Below, piece by piece: positions 49,901 to 60,518 of a DNA stretch of 64,000 bases (its first letter is position 1; every line of letters starts with the position of its first letter). Source of the stretch: Sipunculus nudus (Eukaryota; Annelida; Sipuncula; Golfingiida; Sipunculidae); contig CM049316.1 in NCBI GenBank assembly GCA_026874595.1, positions 46,019,695 to 46,083,694 on the forward strand, in the 5' to 3' direction. The notes under the pieces were generated by a model. That model was not told the DNA's origin. It was given only the letters and a program-made list of their open reading frames with translations, and searched no databases. The position numbers were made by a program, and so were the translations under genes.

Positions 49901-52900
49901 CATTCACGTTTACTCTGTAGACATCCAAGCTCATATCTCAGGAACCATTTGACCTATCAGGCTTAAAATTTTGCACAAATGTAGCCCTTTGATAGCTTTA
50001 TAACATATACAAAAAATGGTGGCGCCGTCTGCAACAACTTATGCACAGCGTCCATCTGTTCATCTGCCTTGGGATAAAATCACTCATATCTCAGCAGTGG
50101 TTTGACTTATCCACCTGAAATTTTGCAGGTTTATACATCCTGGACAGCTTTCTCGATTTATGACAGGTGGCGCCACCTACATTCAGGTTTACACTGCAGA
50201 CATCCAAGCTCATATCTCGGGGACCATTTGACCAATTTGGCCAAAATTTTGCATGTGTATAGATCTCACATAGCTCTTCATCATAGGTAAAACTGGTGGT
50301 GCCACCTGCAACCATTAATGCACAGCACCCATCTGTTCATCTGCCTTGGGATAATATCACCCATATCTCAGCAGTGGTTTGACTTATCCACCTGAAATTT
50401 TGCAGGTTTATACATCCTGGACAATTTTCTCGATTTTATGAAAGGTGGCGCCACCCACATTCACGTTTACTCTGCAGACATCCAAGCTCATATCTCATGA
50501 ACCATTTGACCGGTTGGGCCAAAATTTTGCATGTGTATAGATCTCACATAGCTCTTCATCATAGGCAAAACTGGTGGTGCCACCTGCAGCCACTTATGAA
50601 CAGCGTCCATCTGTTCATCTGCCATGGGATAAAATCACTCATATCTCAGCAGTGGTTTGACTTATCCACCTGAAATTTTGCAGGTTTATACATCCTAGTC
50701 AATTTTCTCGATTTTATGACAGGTGGCGCCACCTACATTTACGTTTACTCTGCAGACATCCAAGCTCATATCTCAGGTACTGTTTGACCTATCAGGCTTA
50801 AAATTTTGCACAAATGTAGCCCTTTGATAGCTTTATAACATACACTAAAAATGGTGGCGCCACCTGCAACCACTTATGCAGAGCGTCCATCTGACCATCT
50901 GCCTTGGGATAAAATCACTCATATCTCAGCAGTGGTTTGACTTATCCACCTGAAATTTTGCAGGTTTATACATCCTGGACAACGTTCTCGATTTATGACA
51001 GGTGGCGCCACCTACATTCAGGTTTACACTGCGGACATCCAAGCTCATATCTCTGGAACCATTTGACCAATTTGGCCAAAATTTTGCATGTGTATTGATC
51101 TCACATAGCTCTTCATCATAGGCAAAACTGGTGGCGCCACCTGCAACCACTTATGCACAGCGTCCTTCTTTTCATCTGCCTTGGATTAAAGTCACTCATA
51201 TCTCAGCAGTGGTTTGAATTATCCACCTAAAATTTTGCAGGTTTATACATCCTAGACAGCTTTCTTGATTTATGACAGGTGGCGCCACCTACATATACGT
51301 TTACTCTGCAGACATCCAAGCTCATATCTGGGGAACTGTTTGACTGGTTGGGTCAAAATTTTTCATGTGTATAGATCTCACATAGGTCTTCATCATAATC
51401 AAACTGGTGGTGCCACCTGCAACCATTAATGCACAGCAACCATCTGTTCATCTGCCTTGGGATAAAATCAGTCATATCTCAGCAGTGTTTTGACTTATCC
51501 ACCTGAAATTTTGCAGGTTTATACATCCTGGACAGATTTCTCGACTTATGACAGGTGGAGCCACCTACATTCACATTTACTCTGCAGACATCCAAGCTCA
51601 TATCTGGGGAACTGTTTGACCGGTTGGGTCAAAATTTTTCATGTGTATAGATCTCACATAGCTCTTCATCATAGGCAAACTGGTGGTGCCACCTGCAACC
51701 ATTAATGCACAGCAACCATCTGTTCATCTGCCTTGGGATAAAATCAGTCATATCTCAGCAGTGTTTTGACTTATCCACCTGAAATTTTGCAGGTTTATAC
51801 ATCCTGGACAGGTTTCTCGACTTTATGACAGGTGGCGCCACCTACATTCACATTTACTCTGCAGACATCCAAGCTCATATCTCGAGAACTGTTTGAAGGA
51901 TTGGGCCAAAATTTTGCATGTGTATAGATCTCACATAGCTCTTCATCTTAGGCAAAACTGGTGGCGCCACCTGCAACCACATATGCACAGCGTCCTTCTT
52001 TTCATCTGCCTTGGGATAAAATCACTCATATCTCAGCAGTGGTTTGACTTATCCACCTGAAATCTGCAGGTTTATACATCCTGGACAGCTTTCTCGATTT
52101 TATGTTAGGTGGCACCACCTACATTCATGTTTACGCTGCAGACATCCATGCTAATATGCAACACAGCTCACTCTATTCCCCTTGCCATTAATCCATGCCT
52201 CACTTCACCCGTCCCACTCTGATTTCTGTGGATACACATAGTCACTTGTCGACTACCCATATTCTAGTTTTAAAATGTCCTAGTCTGAAACTTGCAGGTC
52301 AGAAATATCCATTTTGCTGAAATCATAATGACTAAGGTAGATATGCAGGACTTAAAAGGATCAATATTAAATTTTAAAAATAAACCTCCATTCATACTCC
52401 CAAACTTTGCACAGGTTTGCATTAGGCCTGTAGGCCTTGTTAGTTATCCAGGTACATACTTGAGCCTTTAGGCCCATGTTTAGAAAAACATGTAATCATA
52501 TTGGTGTGATCATCTTATTTTCAGAGGAAACATCAGAGAATGTGACTAGTCTTGCCAGCAGTGCCTGGCAGGATTCTGACAGAGACTACACTTATGATGA
52601 GGTTAGTATGAGGGTGAACTCAGGCCATGGAGTTTGTCTCTTTTAAAATAGGGACAGAATTTATACATCATGAAAACATAGACATTATTGCCAATTTACA
52701 GTTTAAAGTGGACAGATTATTTCAGCACTGAAAGCATGGAGATGCTAATAATCCTCCTTCAACTTTAATCAATCTTTGTGTATAATTGACAGTAAGTTTT
52801 GATTGTGCTGACAAGTAGCACATAGATTTATAAAGCATGAATAGCTTAAAGCAACTTCGTGTTTGTCTTTTTGTTTCAGGAAAAAACTTAATCAAGATCA

Positions 52901-55900
52901 TTTACTCTCAGAACTTCAATTTGGATGAGCACATGTCAGTTACTGTTCTGTATTTCAGGAGCCACACTAATAATGCAGTCAAATTAAAAGTGACTGACAC
53001 TTTATCATACCTAAATTTTTCTCATGGGATTGTTGCCTGGTGCTGATAGGGCCGTCTGAATTGTGTAGTTGATTACAGGGCTCAGTCTGCTCTGGGCTCA
53101 GTAGTATTGTAGTATTCAATGACAATTTACAGTTGCAAGTTATTATACATTTAATCCTACCATAAATTGAGGATTTGTGTGTTGTAAAAAGAAAGTGTTA
53201 ATCCACTCTTAACTTTCTCAATAGACATTCCCTTTCCACAAATCTCTCTCTGCAGATAGATTCTGGCCTGGACACTTTCCTCGAAGTACTTCTGTGTCAC
53301 ATCCCTGCTCCCTTATCAAACCCTGACAGCTTTATTTTTCCCAGCTTTGCGAAAAATGCTAAGGGGGGCTGCCATTTTGTTTACACAGATTGCATGTCCA
53401 TATCATTGATATGGTGCTTAACTTAATTAGTGGTAACTTAATCTGAAAGAACATTTTAAGTTTTCTGTAGCATTGGCATATCATAATAGAAAAGAATAAC
53501 AATAGGATATACATGATATCCTCAGATTACCTTCTATTAGCCGAGTTGAAGATTTAAAAAAATGCCTTTTGACGGAACATTTTACCTAAATTTTATATTT
53601 AATGCATCATTGTATTATACAACACATGAAATATTTCATGAATTTTGTCATTAACAGAAATAATGTATCTAGTTGTTACATTTACACTGTGGTGCTAATA
53701 AGATGTTGAGCACCATTTCCAGTAGTCACAATGTTTATATCTTTTCCAGCTCCTGAATCGTGTGTTTGACATCATGCGAGAGAAGAACCCAGATCTCGTG
53801 GCAGGAGAAAAGAAACGCTTCGTTATGAAACCCCCTCAAGTCATGCGTGTCGGCACAAAGAAAACTTCCTTCTCAAATTTTGCAGAAATATGCAGAATGT
53901 TAGTTGTTGTGATGTATATTCAGTGAAATTAAGGTTCTGATGTAAAATATAGAATCATATAAATAAATATTGTATATATATTCATACTAAGAAAGCAACA
54001 TTTTCATCCATGCCATATACAGAAATTTCATATGAGAAAACTCATTGATATTGATCAAAGAGCAAAGCCCATATATTACATAAAGTGGAGTCATGACCTT
54101 TACAATGCATTACTTTGACCTTTTTTTGGGCTGTTTTTTTTTTTTAATAATCACGCAAATAGTTGTATTTTTTTGCATTGTATTTAAAGCATCATTGATT
54201 GCTTTTAAACACAGTGGCCCTAGATTTTGAATAATTGCTCTGATACACAAGACAGGTGGCAGGATTGATCATCAACAATAAAGAATTCTAGTGATGGTCT
54301 TAAGCTAGGGTTGGGACAATAACTGATATCTACGAATATCACAATATCTGACAACTGCAATCATTGTTTCATTAAATTCCTGATTATCGTGAAATCATGA
54401 TATGCATTTTTGTCCACAGGTTTGGTACACCGACTTTCCCTTTTATTATCATTACCTAAAGAGAAAGCATCACCAGGGTTTTTTGTGTTACAAAAATTGT
54501 TTACTTTCCAGAATATTCTTTAATTTGATTAATTGCATTAGGTTAAAGTATATGGGTAAATGCCAGTGTTTAACAAACTGACAGAATCTTGTTCTTGAAC
54601 TTTGGGAAATCTCTGGATATTTTCCACCTTATTGGAATCTCTAGCAAGGTGGCTGAAATTACTGACAATCGACATATGACAGGTGCTGAAGTTCCTGGGC
54701 CATATACTGATATTGCAGTATTACAATATTTTGAGATAAATTTTTGTTATTATCTTGATGTGAAAAAAGAGAAAATCTGATATCTTCCCAAACCTTTCTA
54801 AACTAACCTGTGTAAATGTGTGTTTTATGTATGATCTGCAGGGCTAATATGTTTGTTTCAGGTTAAGAAGACAACACAAACATGTCCTTGCCTTCCTATT
54901 GGCTGAGTTGGGAACAAGGTATGATGAACACTTTGTACATTTAACAAATTTCTTTGTCCAGGTTTGAACATAGCAGCATTTGCTGTGATTAGCTTTTTGT
55001 TCTGAACTGCAGTAAAGATAATATTGCTGTCGAGAGTTAAAAAGAAAGAACATAAAAGCTATTAATTTAACCTCCTTTCCATATTGATGTTCAAATTTAT
55101 ACTAAATTTGTTTGGCAAATATTTTAATTTCATTGGTCATATTTCCCAGTAAATTTGATCCCAGTGGTTTCCTGGATTGGATTTTACAGTTCAAATGGTC
55201 AACTGTAAATTTTGTAGAAATTTCTTGCAAAAAAAAATCTTTTTGAAAAAACAAATTGATGTGATTTTTGTTCTCTTTATTGCAGTGGTTCTATAGATGG
55301 CAACAATCAGCTGATTATGAAAGGCCGTTTCCAACAGAAGCATTTAGAAAGTGTTCTCAGGAGATATATCAGTAAGTCGAATATTTGTGTTCGCCAAAAC
55401 GAATTTTTGCGGATACTATGATTTTGACCGGGTGCCCCCGCTGCCTTTGTTAGCGGAGAACTCCTCTGAGACTACAGGACTGATTTTTCCGAAACTTACA
55501 CCAATTATCGGGTCACATATGAAATGGTGCCTAACCAATTGGCCTTGACCTCTGACCTTTCCTCTCTGCCCAGCGTCTGTTTGTATGTCTGTTTCCACAC
55601 ATAAACCCACATATCTCAGGAACCGTTTGACCGATCAGGAAAAAATTTTGTACAAATGTAGCCCTTGGATAGCTTTCTAACATACACAAAAAACAGTGGG
55701 GCCACCTGCAACCATGTTTGCACATTGTCCTTCTGTTCATCTGCCTTGGGTTAAAATCACTCATATTTCTACAGTGGTTTGACTTATTCACCTGAAATTA
55801 GGCATGCGTATACATCCTAGATAGCTTTCTTGATTTTATGACAGGTGGGGCCACCTACATTCACGTTTACGCTGCAGACATCCAAGCTCATATCTCGGGA

Positions 55901-58900
55901 ACTGATTGACCAATCAGGGAAAAAAATTTTACACAAATGTAGCCCTTGGATAGCTTTATAACGTACACAAAAATGGTTGCGCCACCTGTAGCCATTTTTG
56001 CATAGCGTCCATCTGTTTGTCTGCCATGGGTTAAAATCACTCGTATCTCTGCAGTGGTTTGACTTTTCCACCTGAAATTTTGCATGTGTATACATCCCGC
56101 ATAGCTTTTTTGATTTTATTACAGGTGGCACCACCTACATTCACGTTCACGCTGTAGACATCCATGCTTATATCTCCGGACTCATTTGACCAATCAGGAA
56201 AAAATTCTACACAAATGTAGCCCGTGGATAGCTTTATAACATACACAAAAATGGTAGCGCCACCTGCAGCCATTTTTGCACAGCGTCCATCTGTTTGCCT
56301 GCCTTGGGTTAAAATCACTCCTATCTCTGCAGTGGTTAGACCAAATTACCAGTAATTCAGCATGCGTATACATCCTGGATAACTTTCTTGATTTTATGAC
56401 AGGTGGCGCCAGCTTCATTCACATTCATGCTGCAGACATTAATGCTTATATCTCCGGACTCGTTTGACCAATCAGGTCAATCCATGCCACTCAATCCATG
56501 CCTCACTTCACCCGTCCTACTCTGATTTTGGCGGATACACGTAGTCACTTGTCAGCTACCCATATTCTAGTTATCTCTGTGACCGAAGATTCACACATCA
56601 TGCATGAGAGATGTATATTTAAAACAGCTCTTTTACATTTAAGGTACATAAACATTAGCAATAATGTATGTTTTCTCTCTCTATTTGTTCATTGTGTCAT
56701 TTGGACTTGTTGTCCCGAGCTCACCTGTTTTATATATTGTATAAGGTTTTCTATGTGAGTAAACAATCTACGTGTCTGCATGTAGTCATTTTTCCCACAT
56801 GTACATGAGGGGGCAAATGGTTTTAGAATGAAATATTGGCATTTACCATAATATTTTAGAAAGAAAACATTTTTATTTCATGTGCATTTAAAAGAACTGG
56901 TATGTGAATAGGTCCTATTGTCCTCATTTGGTTTACGTCAATGTGTAAAAAAAATTTCCTAAAAATTCATTTTATTCATTAGCTCAGCTGACTATAAGTC
57001 GAGCTATAGTCGTGGTCCATTGTCCATCGTCTGTCCATCAGTCCGTCCGACCAACCGTCCGTAGATGTGGCACGTTTTGAAACCGTAAGACCTAGGAATC
57101 CAAAATTCGGCATTATGTTAGATGTCCCCAAGATCTCCTACCAAGCCGAAAACTGGGTCTTTGCGACTTCGTTCCTTTTAGAAATTAAGGAAAAACCTCA
57201 ATTTTTTATTAAAAACCTATTTTTACACTTCAGGACTGCCTAATATCAAAACAACTCATCTGTTTTTCCTCATATTTACCATAATTATTTCTCTATATAG
57301 TTCCTATGTACATGCCAGAAATTATGTCTGTATTATGTAAATTTAAAAAGTTATGGGCCCAAACATAATGCATTGTGTAAAAAATCAGGAAAGATATTTG
57401 ATCACTTAACACAAAATATGTTAAAGCTATAAACTTTTTTTCCAGTAATATAACTTTATTTAATCAAAATTAAATTGTATACCCAAAATTAGATCAAAAT
57501 CTTTTAAATTTTTTAAAATATTAACAAAAATAAAAAATTGGTACCTTAAATTTTGCCCTACTTTGACCATGGCACGTTTTTTTCCTGTAAGTACTGTGGA
57601 TTTAATTTTCACAGCATGTTTTTTTAGCATTTTGTCTGTAAACACCAAAAATTTGAAACAAGTTGATCAAAAACTGTAGATTTTATTCAAGATTTCAAGC
57701 ACCATGTAACATTGTTTACATCAAGCTAGTGTCATGCAGTTTGCAAGTGCTCAGCTCCCCAGCTTCAGCTCTCAGTTCCTAAAATTTGGCATGCAATTAG
57801 ATGTCTCAAAAATCCCCTACCATGCCAAGAATTTTGTCACTAGGACTTAATACCTTCGAGATATTAATGAAAAACTTCATTTTTCCATTAAAAACCCATT
57901 GTTACACTTCAAGACTGCTTAATATCAAAACCACTGATCTGACTTTAATCATATATAATATACATATTTTTCTATACATTCTCTATGCACATGCCAGAAA
58001 TGATGTCAGTATTGCGTAATTGTTTTAAGTTATGGGCCCAAACATAATGCACTTTGTAAAAAATCAGGAAATATATTTACTACCTTAACAAGAGGATTGC
58101 TGAAGCTAGAGATTTTTTGTCAGGGATGTAACATTATTTAATCAAGATTCAATTGAATACCCAAAATCAGTTCTGAATTTTTCAAAATTTATAAGTTATT
58201 AGTATAAATATAAAATAAGTACCTTAAATTTTGCCCAACTTTGACCATGGCATGTTTGTTTCCTGTGAGCACTGTTGATATAATTTTCATATCATGCACA
58301 CATAAAGATTTCAGCTTTTTAGTTTAAAAAGCTGAAAGAAATTGGCCAAAAATTGTAGCTTTTATTAATGTTTTTATGAGACCATGTCAGACCTTGGCTC
58401 TCTGTAGCACATCTTGAGTCACCTGTTGACCTTGTTGAACTTTCAGCAAATTATGCATGCTTGAGGCGAGGCATAAACTGGGGCTCCAGGCAGCTTATTA
58501 TATAATGGCCAGCCACAGTTGATCCAGGTGTCCAACCCAACTCATCTAGTAGTTTTAACCAACAACATAACAATAAACAATAAATTAATAAATTTTTATT
58601 AGTTTTTAATAACAAATTAAAGAAAAATAGAAAAGGAATTTGTTAGTTGATAATAACAGGAAATTAACTTGCAGTTACCGATGATATAAGAATCTTGTAT
58701 CGATGGATAGAATGTCACGTATTCCAAATAACACCATGCAGTCACCTATGGTATTTTTCAGTTCAATTTTAATGATAAAAAAGTAAATCATATTATTCAT
58801 TACTAATCATTAGGGATCATATGAAGGAAATTAATGATAGACAAAGATGCAGTTGATAATATTAATCTAGATTCCTACTGTGTCTATAGTTAGTACATTG

Positions 58901-60518
58901 ATGTGAAATTAGTCCAAAATGAATATATTACATTTTTTTTAATATAAATAAAAGCCATAAAACCAGGTACTTATGATCATTATTTAAATGATAAATACCA
59001 GACATGGTGCGAATACTTTGCAATTGTATTTAAACACGAATATGAATATGTACTCCATTATAAAATTTCTTTCATAAGAATGGGAATTCAGGTAAAAATG
59101 AAAGTATATGAATACCAGTGCAAATACTTTCAAAATGTATTAATGAATGCATTCATGAATATATTCTTTAATATTATTTTAATAATCATTTCAGTTATAT
59201 TTTATTTGAAAAAATCATACTATTCTCTTATTATTTTTAATAAAAATTATATTTGGGACAATATTTGTAATTTTTTTTAATAAATAGTTAAACTCTGATA
59301 TTATATGTTCTGCTTATAAGTTATATGGCCAAGTCAAAATCTGTGTGACAATCGCACTCCATTTGTTAATAAAATAAATGAAATTAATCCTCTTTCCTGT
59401 CTCCAAAGGTACTATCAAAATCATACATAAGCTAAACAACAACAACTCATAATACAGCTTATTTTTTTATTACCACATAAAACCAGCATGTGCCTCATTT
59501 CTAAATCATATTTTTATATCATATATAACAGCTGAGCGCCGTGACCCATAGGTCCCTTGTTTTCTGTATAATAATCAGAGTTGTAAATGGCAGTGTAGTT
59601 TGTTTAAATGTATGCGCTGACACTGCACATGGTCTCTGGCAAGTTGCCTAAGCCTGAGCCTCAGTCACATTACCGGCTGAGCTCTTGTGAATTGTCAGAA
59701 TCAGCCAAGTAGCAATCTCCTCGGCCATTTGTCGATTTTATAGATTGTGGTCACATAATTATCCAGGCCCAGCTGAGCCCAAAGGTTTTCTGCACCTGAA
59801 ATGTGATTGGGGCCTGACAAGACATCATTGAAAGCATGTCCAAATATTGTTCAGAACTCGTCCGATGCTCTTAACTCAACTGAGGCTCGTCAGTGGTCTA
59901 CTCGACCAGTATGGACCTGTCAGCAGTGACCTGCCTGAGTTCACATGACTGATAAATTTGGATGATCCCAAAGATCCCCCAGCAGTGCTTGCTGGGGGGC
60001 CACGGCATTCTCTTCAGAGCTGCAACAGAGCAAAATTTTCACAGAATTCCAGCAAGTCTTTTCAACTCTTAACATACTAAAGAGTGACAAGCTCCTCAAC
60101 CAGCTTTTAGAATACTGACGAGGCTCTTCAATGTAAAAAGAGTGTCTGGCCGAAGCTCACCCAAAAGTTCACTTTTAAGCCAAAAAACATTTAATAAAAT
60201 GCTTGTTTTTTTAAATTGTTAAATGTAATATTCACCATGGTATTGAAGATATTTTATTTATTTTGGTGGGATGAGAGAAATACTGTTTTAAAGTTCTTTT
60301 TTACAAAATGTTTAAAATGAATTTGTAATTTGTGTTTTGCAGAGGAATATGTGACCTGTCACACGTGCAGGTCACCTGACACAAACCTCCAGAAAGACAC
60401 GAGATTGTACTTCTTGCAGTGTGAGACTTGTGGCTCAAGGTGCTCAGTGGCTAGTATCAAGGCTGGATTCAAGGCTGTCACAGGAAAAAGAGCAGCCATA
60501 CGTGCCAAGACAGCTTAG
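32184..60518 (+). CDS. EIF2S2: Eukaryotic translation initiation factor 2 subunit beta (eIF2 beta), nine coding exons
   Basis: The gene spans 28.3 kb. Exons: 32184-32201, 38972-39098, 39297-39385, 40102-40246, 52525-52601, 53750-53898, 54862-54918, 55286-55371 and 60343-60518. Joined they total 924 bases, coding for 307 residues plus stop (human about 333). The product is the beta subunit of the cytosolic eIF2-GTP-Met-tRNAi ternary complex. The lysine-rich N-terminus, known from the family to bind eIF5 and eIF2B epsilon, has three K-boxes (residues 13-20, 59-66, 107-113). The conserved core runs from about residue 147 ([20 protein letters not shown]) through [14 protein letters not shown] and [20 protein letters not shown]. 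The C-terminal C4 zinc finger uses C255, C258, C276 and C279, and the protein ends [14 protein letters not shown]. The start has A at -3 and yields MTEEEPTFDPTM, equivalent to human MSGDEMIFDPTM. All junctions keep frame; intron 4 requires a GC donor. Confidence 0.97.
32633..32705 (-). repeat. tRNA-like SINE head
   Basis: On the minus strand there is a near-consensus A box (TAACTTAGTAGC, within 32683-32698) and a perfect B box (GGTTCGATTCC, 32647-32657) at normal tRNA spacing. The anticodon stem does not pair well, so this is a tRNA-derived SINE or pseudo-tRNA and not a functional tRNA. It lies in EIF2S2 intron 1, antisense. Confidence 0.5.
32817..32867. other. Cluster of three perfect GC-rich hairpins
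   Basis: GTGGGGGC-TCC-GCCCCCAC (32817-32835) is followed by TCCCCGT-TCAG-ACGGGGA (32837-32854) and the 18-base palindrome GGGGAACCTAGGTTCCCC (32850-32867). The last two share the GGGGA segment and are mutually exclusive folds. It is in EIF2S2 intron 1. Confidence 0.9.
33337..33384. promoter_or_regulatory. Two CRE sites flanking a CCAAT box
   Basis: Perfect TGACGTCA palindromes at 33337-33344 and 33377-33384 surround an inverted CCAAT (ATTGG, 33350-33354). About 110 bases downstream is a strong splice donor, GCAAG|GTAAGG (33496). Together they look like an alternative promoter and untranslated first exon inside EIF2S2 intron 1. Confidence 0.35.
33698..35290 (+). repeat. Family E element, old copy in EIF2S2 intron 1
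   Basis: The A end is GCTCAGCTGACTGAAAGTCA then CTGAGCT (33700 onward), followed by a body that includes the family's 'ggacctagaatcttc', 'ccatgaaaaatctc' and GACTGGTGGTGCCACCTGGA text (to ~34640). Then come ~160-bp repeats with 'ggtcagaggtcacc' (34780-35130) and a last family E block. No clear B end was found. Confidence 0.55.
35291..37980. other. Intron 1 sequence without recognisable elements
   Basis: The (TA)n run at 35538-35558 and the string GTGCCACCTGGCGGCA at ~36084 are the only structured items I see. From 37800, short diverged repeats around 'caggtcaagagttcactcagtgca' begin. Confidence 0.5.
37990..38560. repeat. Diverged ~130-bp tandem repeats resembling family H
   Basis: About four units repeat the order 'tttgatgtat..gcctgaaattttgcatg', 'gctttcttgtatacaagactggtg', 'ccacctacaatgatt'. 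The wording parallels the family H satellite at 49-52 kb but is far more diverged. Confidence 0.5.
38972..39098 (+). CDS. EIF2S2: EIF2S2 exon 2 (K-box 1)
   Basis: The acceptor TTTTTCCAG precedes TFDPTM and eight lysines, then ITDF and a Glu/Ala-rich acidic stretch. The donor is GAAG|GTAACC, phase 1. Confidence 0.95.
39297..39385 (+). CDS. EIF2S2: EIF2S2 exon 3 (K-box 2)
   Basis: The acceptor is TTTTTCAG. It encodes [10 protein letters not shown], eight lysines, then [12 protein letters not shown]. The donor is CCT|GTAAGT, phase 0. A phosphorylatable-looking acidic segment precedes the lysines, as in other eIF2 beta proteins. Confidence 0.95.
40102..40246 (+). CDS. EIF2S2: EIF2S2 exon 4 (K-box 3, GC donor)
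   Basis: It encodes an acidic stretch ([13 protein letters not shown]...DDLDFSLST), seven lysines and [13 protein letters not shown]. The donor is AAG|GCAAGT, the consensus of GC-AG introns. Using it leaves phase 1 and joins exactly in frame to exon 5. The GT four bases downstream would shift the frame. Confidence 0.95.
43726..45973 (+). repeat. Nested family E element with both ends and ~338-bp tandem units
   Basis: The A end at 43731 forms the AGCTCAG...CTGAGCT hairpin and is followed by a clean GTCCGTC/GTCTGTC microsatellite (43776-43817). The body repeats a ~338-bp unit (markers at 44073, 44409, 44747 and 45083), each with CTGCAGACTGGTGGCGCCAC or a variant. The B end has CAGCTGAGC (45941-45949) and the perfect palindrome TGACCCATGGGTCA (45954-45967) and then CTTGTT. 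Confidence 0.75.
45697..46635. repeat. ~330-bp near-identical direct duplication, 607 bp apart
   Basis: 45697-46027 and 46306-46635 are nearly identical, including both B ends (CAGCTGAGC at 45941 and 46548). The spacer is another ~338-bp family E unit. This is a recent local duplication. Confidence 0.8.
46837..46950. repeat. (CT)n microsatellite
   Basis: This is a near-continuous CTCT/TTTCT tract. The Ser/Leu-rich open frames over it are artefacts. Confidence 0.95.
48700..52267 (+). repeat. Family H satellite element, about 12 units of ~280 bp, in EIF2S2 intron 4
   Basis: The unit begins 'gcacagcgtccatctgttcatctgcc' and includes 'gcaggtttatacatcctggac', AGGTGGCGCCACCTACA, 'gcagacatccaagctcatatctc' and a second GGTGGCGCCACCTGCA. 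Markers recur every 276-284 bases from 49009 to 52065. The far end shared with the copy in intron 8 is a TAGTC...GACTA hairpin, seven bases, then CTAG at 52264-52267, followed by T. No protein-coding signal is present; the repeated open frames are in the satellite. Confidence 0.8.
52525..52601 (+). CDS. EIF2S2: EIF2S2 exon 5
   Basis: The acceptor TTATTTTCAG is at 52524. It encodes [20 protein letters not shown] then DYTYDE, matching the AWAGSERDYTYEE block of vertebrate eIF2 beta. The donor is GAG|GTTAGT, phase 0. Confidence 0.97.
53750..53898 (+). CDS. EIF2S2: EIF2S2 exon 6
   Basis: The acceptor is TCTTTTCCAG. It encodes [40 protein letters not shown] and [10 protein letters not shown], the eIF2-gamma-facing core start. 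The donor is AAT|GTTAGT, phase 2. Confidence 0.97.
54862..54918 (+). CDS. EIF2S2: EIF2S2 exon 7
   Basis: The acceptor is GTTTCAG. It encodes [18 protein letters not shown]. The donor is CAAG|GTATGA, phase 2. Confidence 0.97.
55286..55371 (+). CDS. EIF2S2: EIF2S2 exon 8
   Basis: The acceptor is TTATTGCAG. It encodes [20 protein letters not shown] then LESVLRRYI. The donor is ATCA|GTAAGT, phase 1. Confidence 0.97.
55400..56570 (+). repeat. Family H satellite element, short copy in EIF2S2 intron 8
   Basis: About three ~280-bp units are present. Similarity to the intron 4 copy starts around 55500 ('ggccttgacctctgacctttcc', 'cccagcgtc') and both copies end at the same point, ...CCATATTCTAG, then T (CTAG at 56567-56570). 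The sequences diverge immediately afterwards, which fixes the 3' terminus. The 5' terminus is not resolved; the element begins close behind the exon 8 donor. Confidence 0.75.
56976..59562 (+). repeat. Family E element, ~2.6 kb, in EIF2S2 intron 8
   Basis: The A end is TTAGCTCAGCTGACTATAAG with a shortened hairpin partner, followed by GTCCRTC microsatellite text. The body has two diverged internal repeats (each with 'ttagatgtccc...', 'ccttaaattttgccc..tttgaccatggca') and is collinear with the intron 4 copy. The B end is CAGCTGAGC (59529-59537), then GTGACCCATAGGTCCCTTGT. Confidence 0.65.
60343..60518 (+). CDS. EIF2S2: EIF2S2 exon 9 (zinc finger, stop)
   Basis: The acceptor is GTGTTTTGCAG. It encodes the complete C4 zinc finger (CHTC, 17 residues, CETC) and the C-terminus, with stop TAG at 60516-60518. 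Possible polyadenylation signals AATAAA occur at 60541, 60859 and 61091. The first is only 23 bases past the stop, so one of the later two is likelier. Confidence 0.97.

Noticed and set aside
48905-51705. Repeated open frames of ~62-76 codons on both strands with similar peptides ([17 protein letters not shown] type).
   Set aside because: They recur with the ~280-bp satellite period, start and stop by chance in the units, and lie in an intron of EIF2S2. They are not a gene family.
48700-52267. CRISPR-like array of spaced palindromes.
   Set aside because: The unit is ~280 bp and repeats throughout, with no unique spacers, in eukaryotic DNA. It is a satellite.
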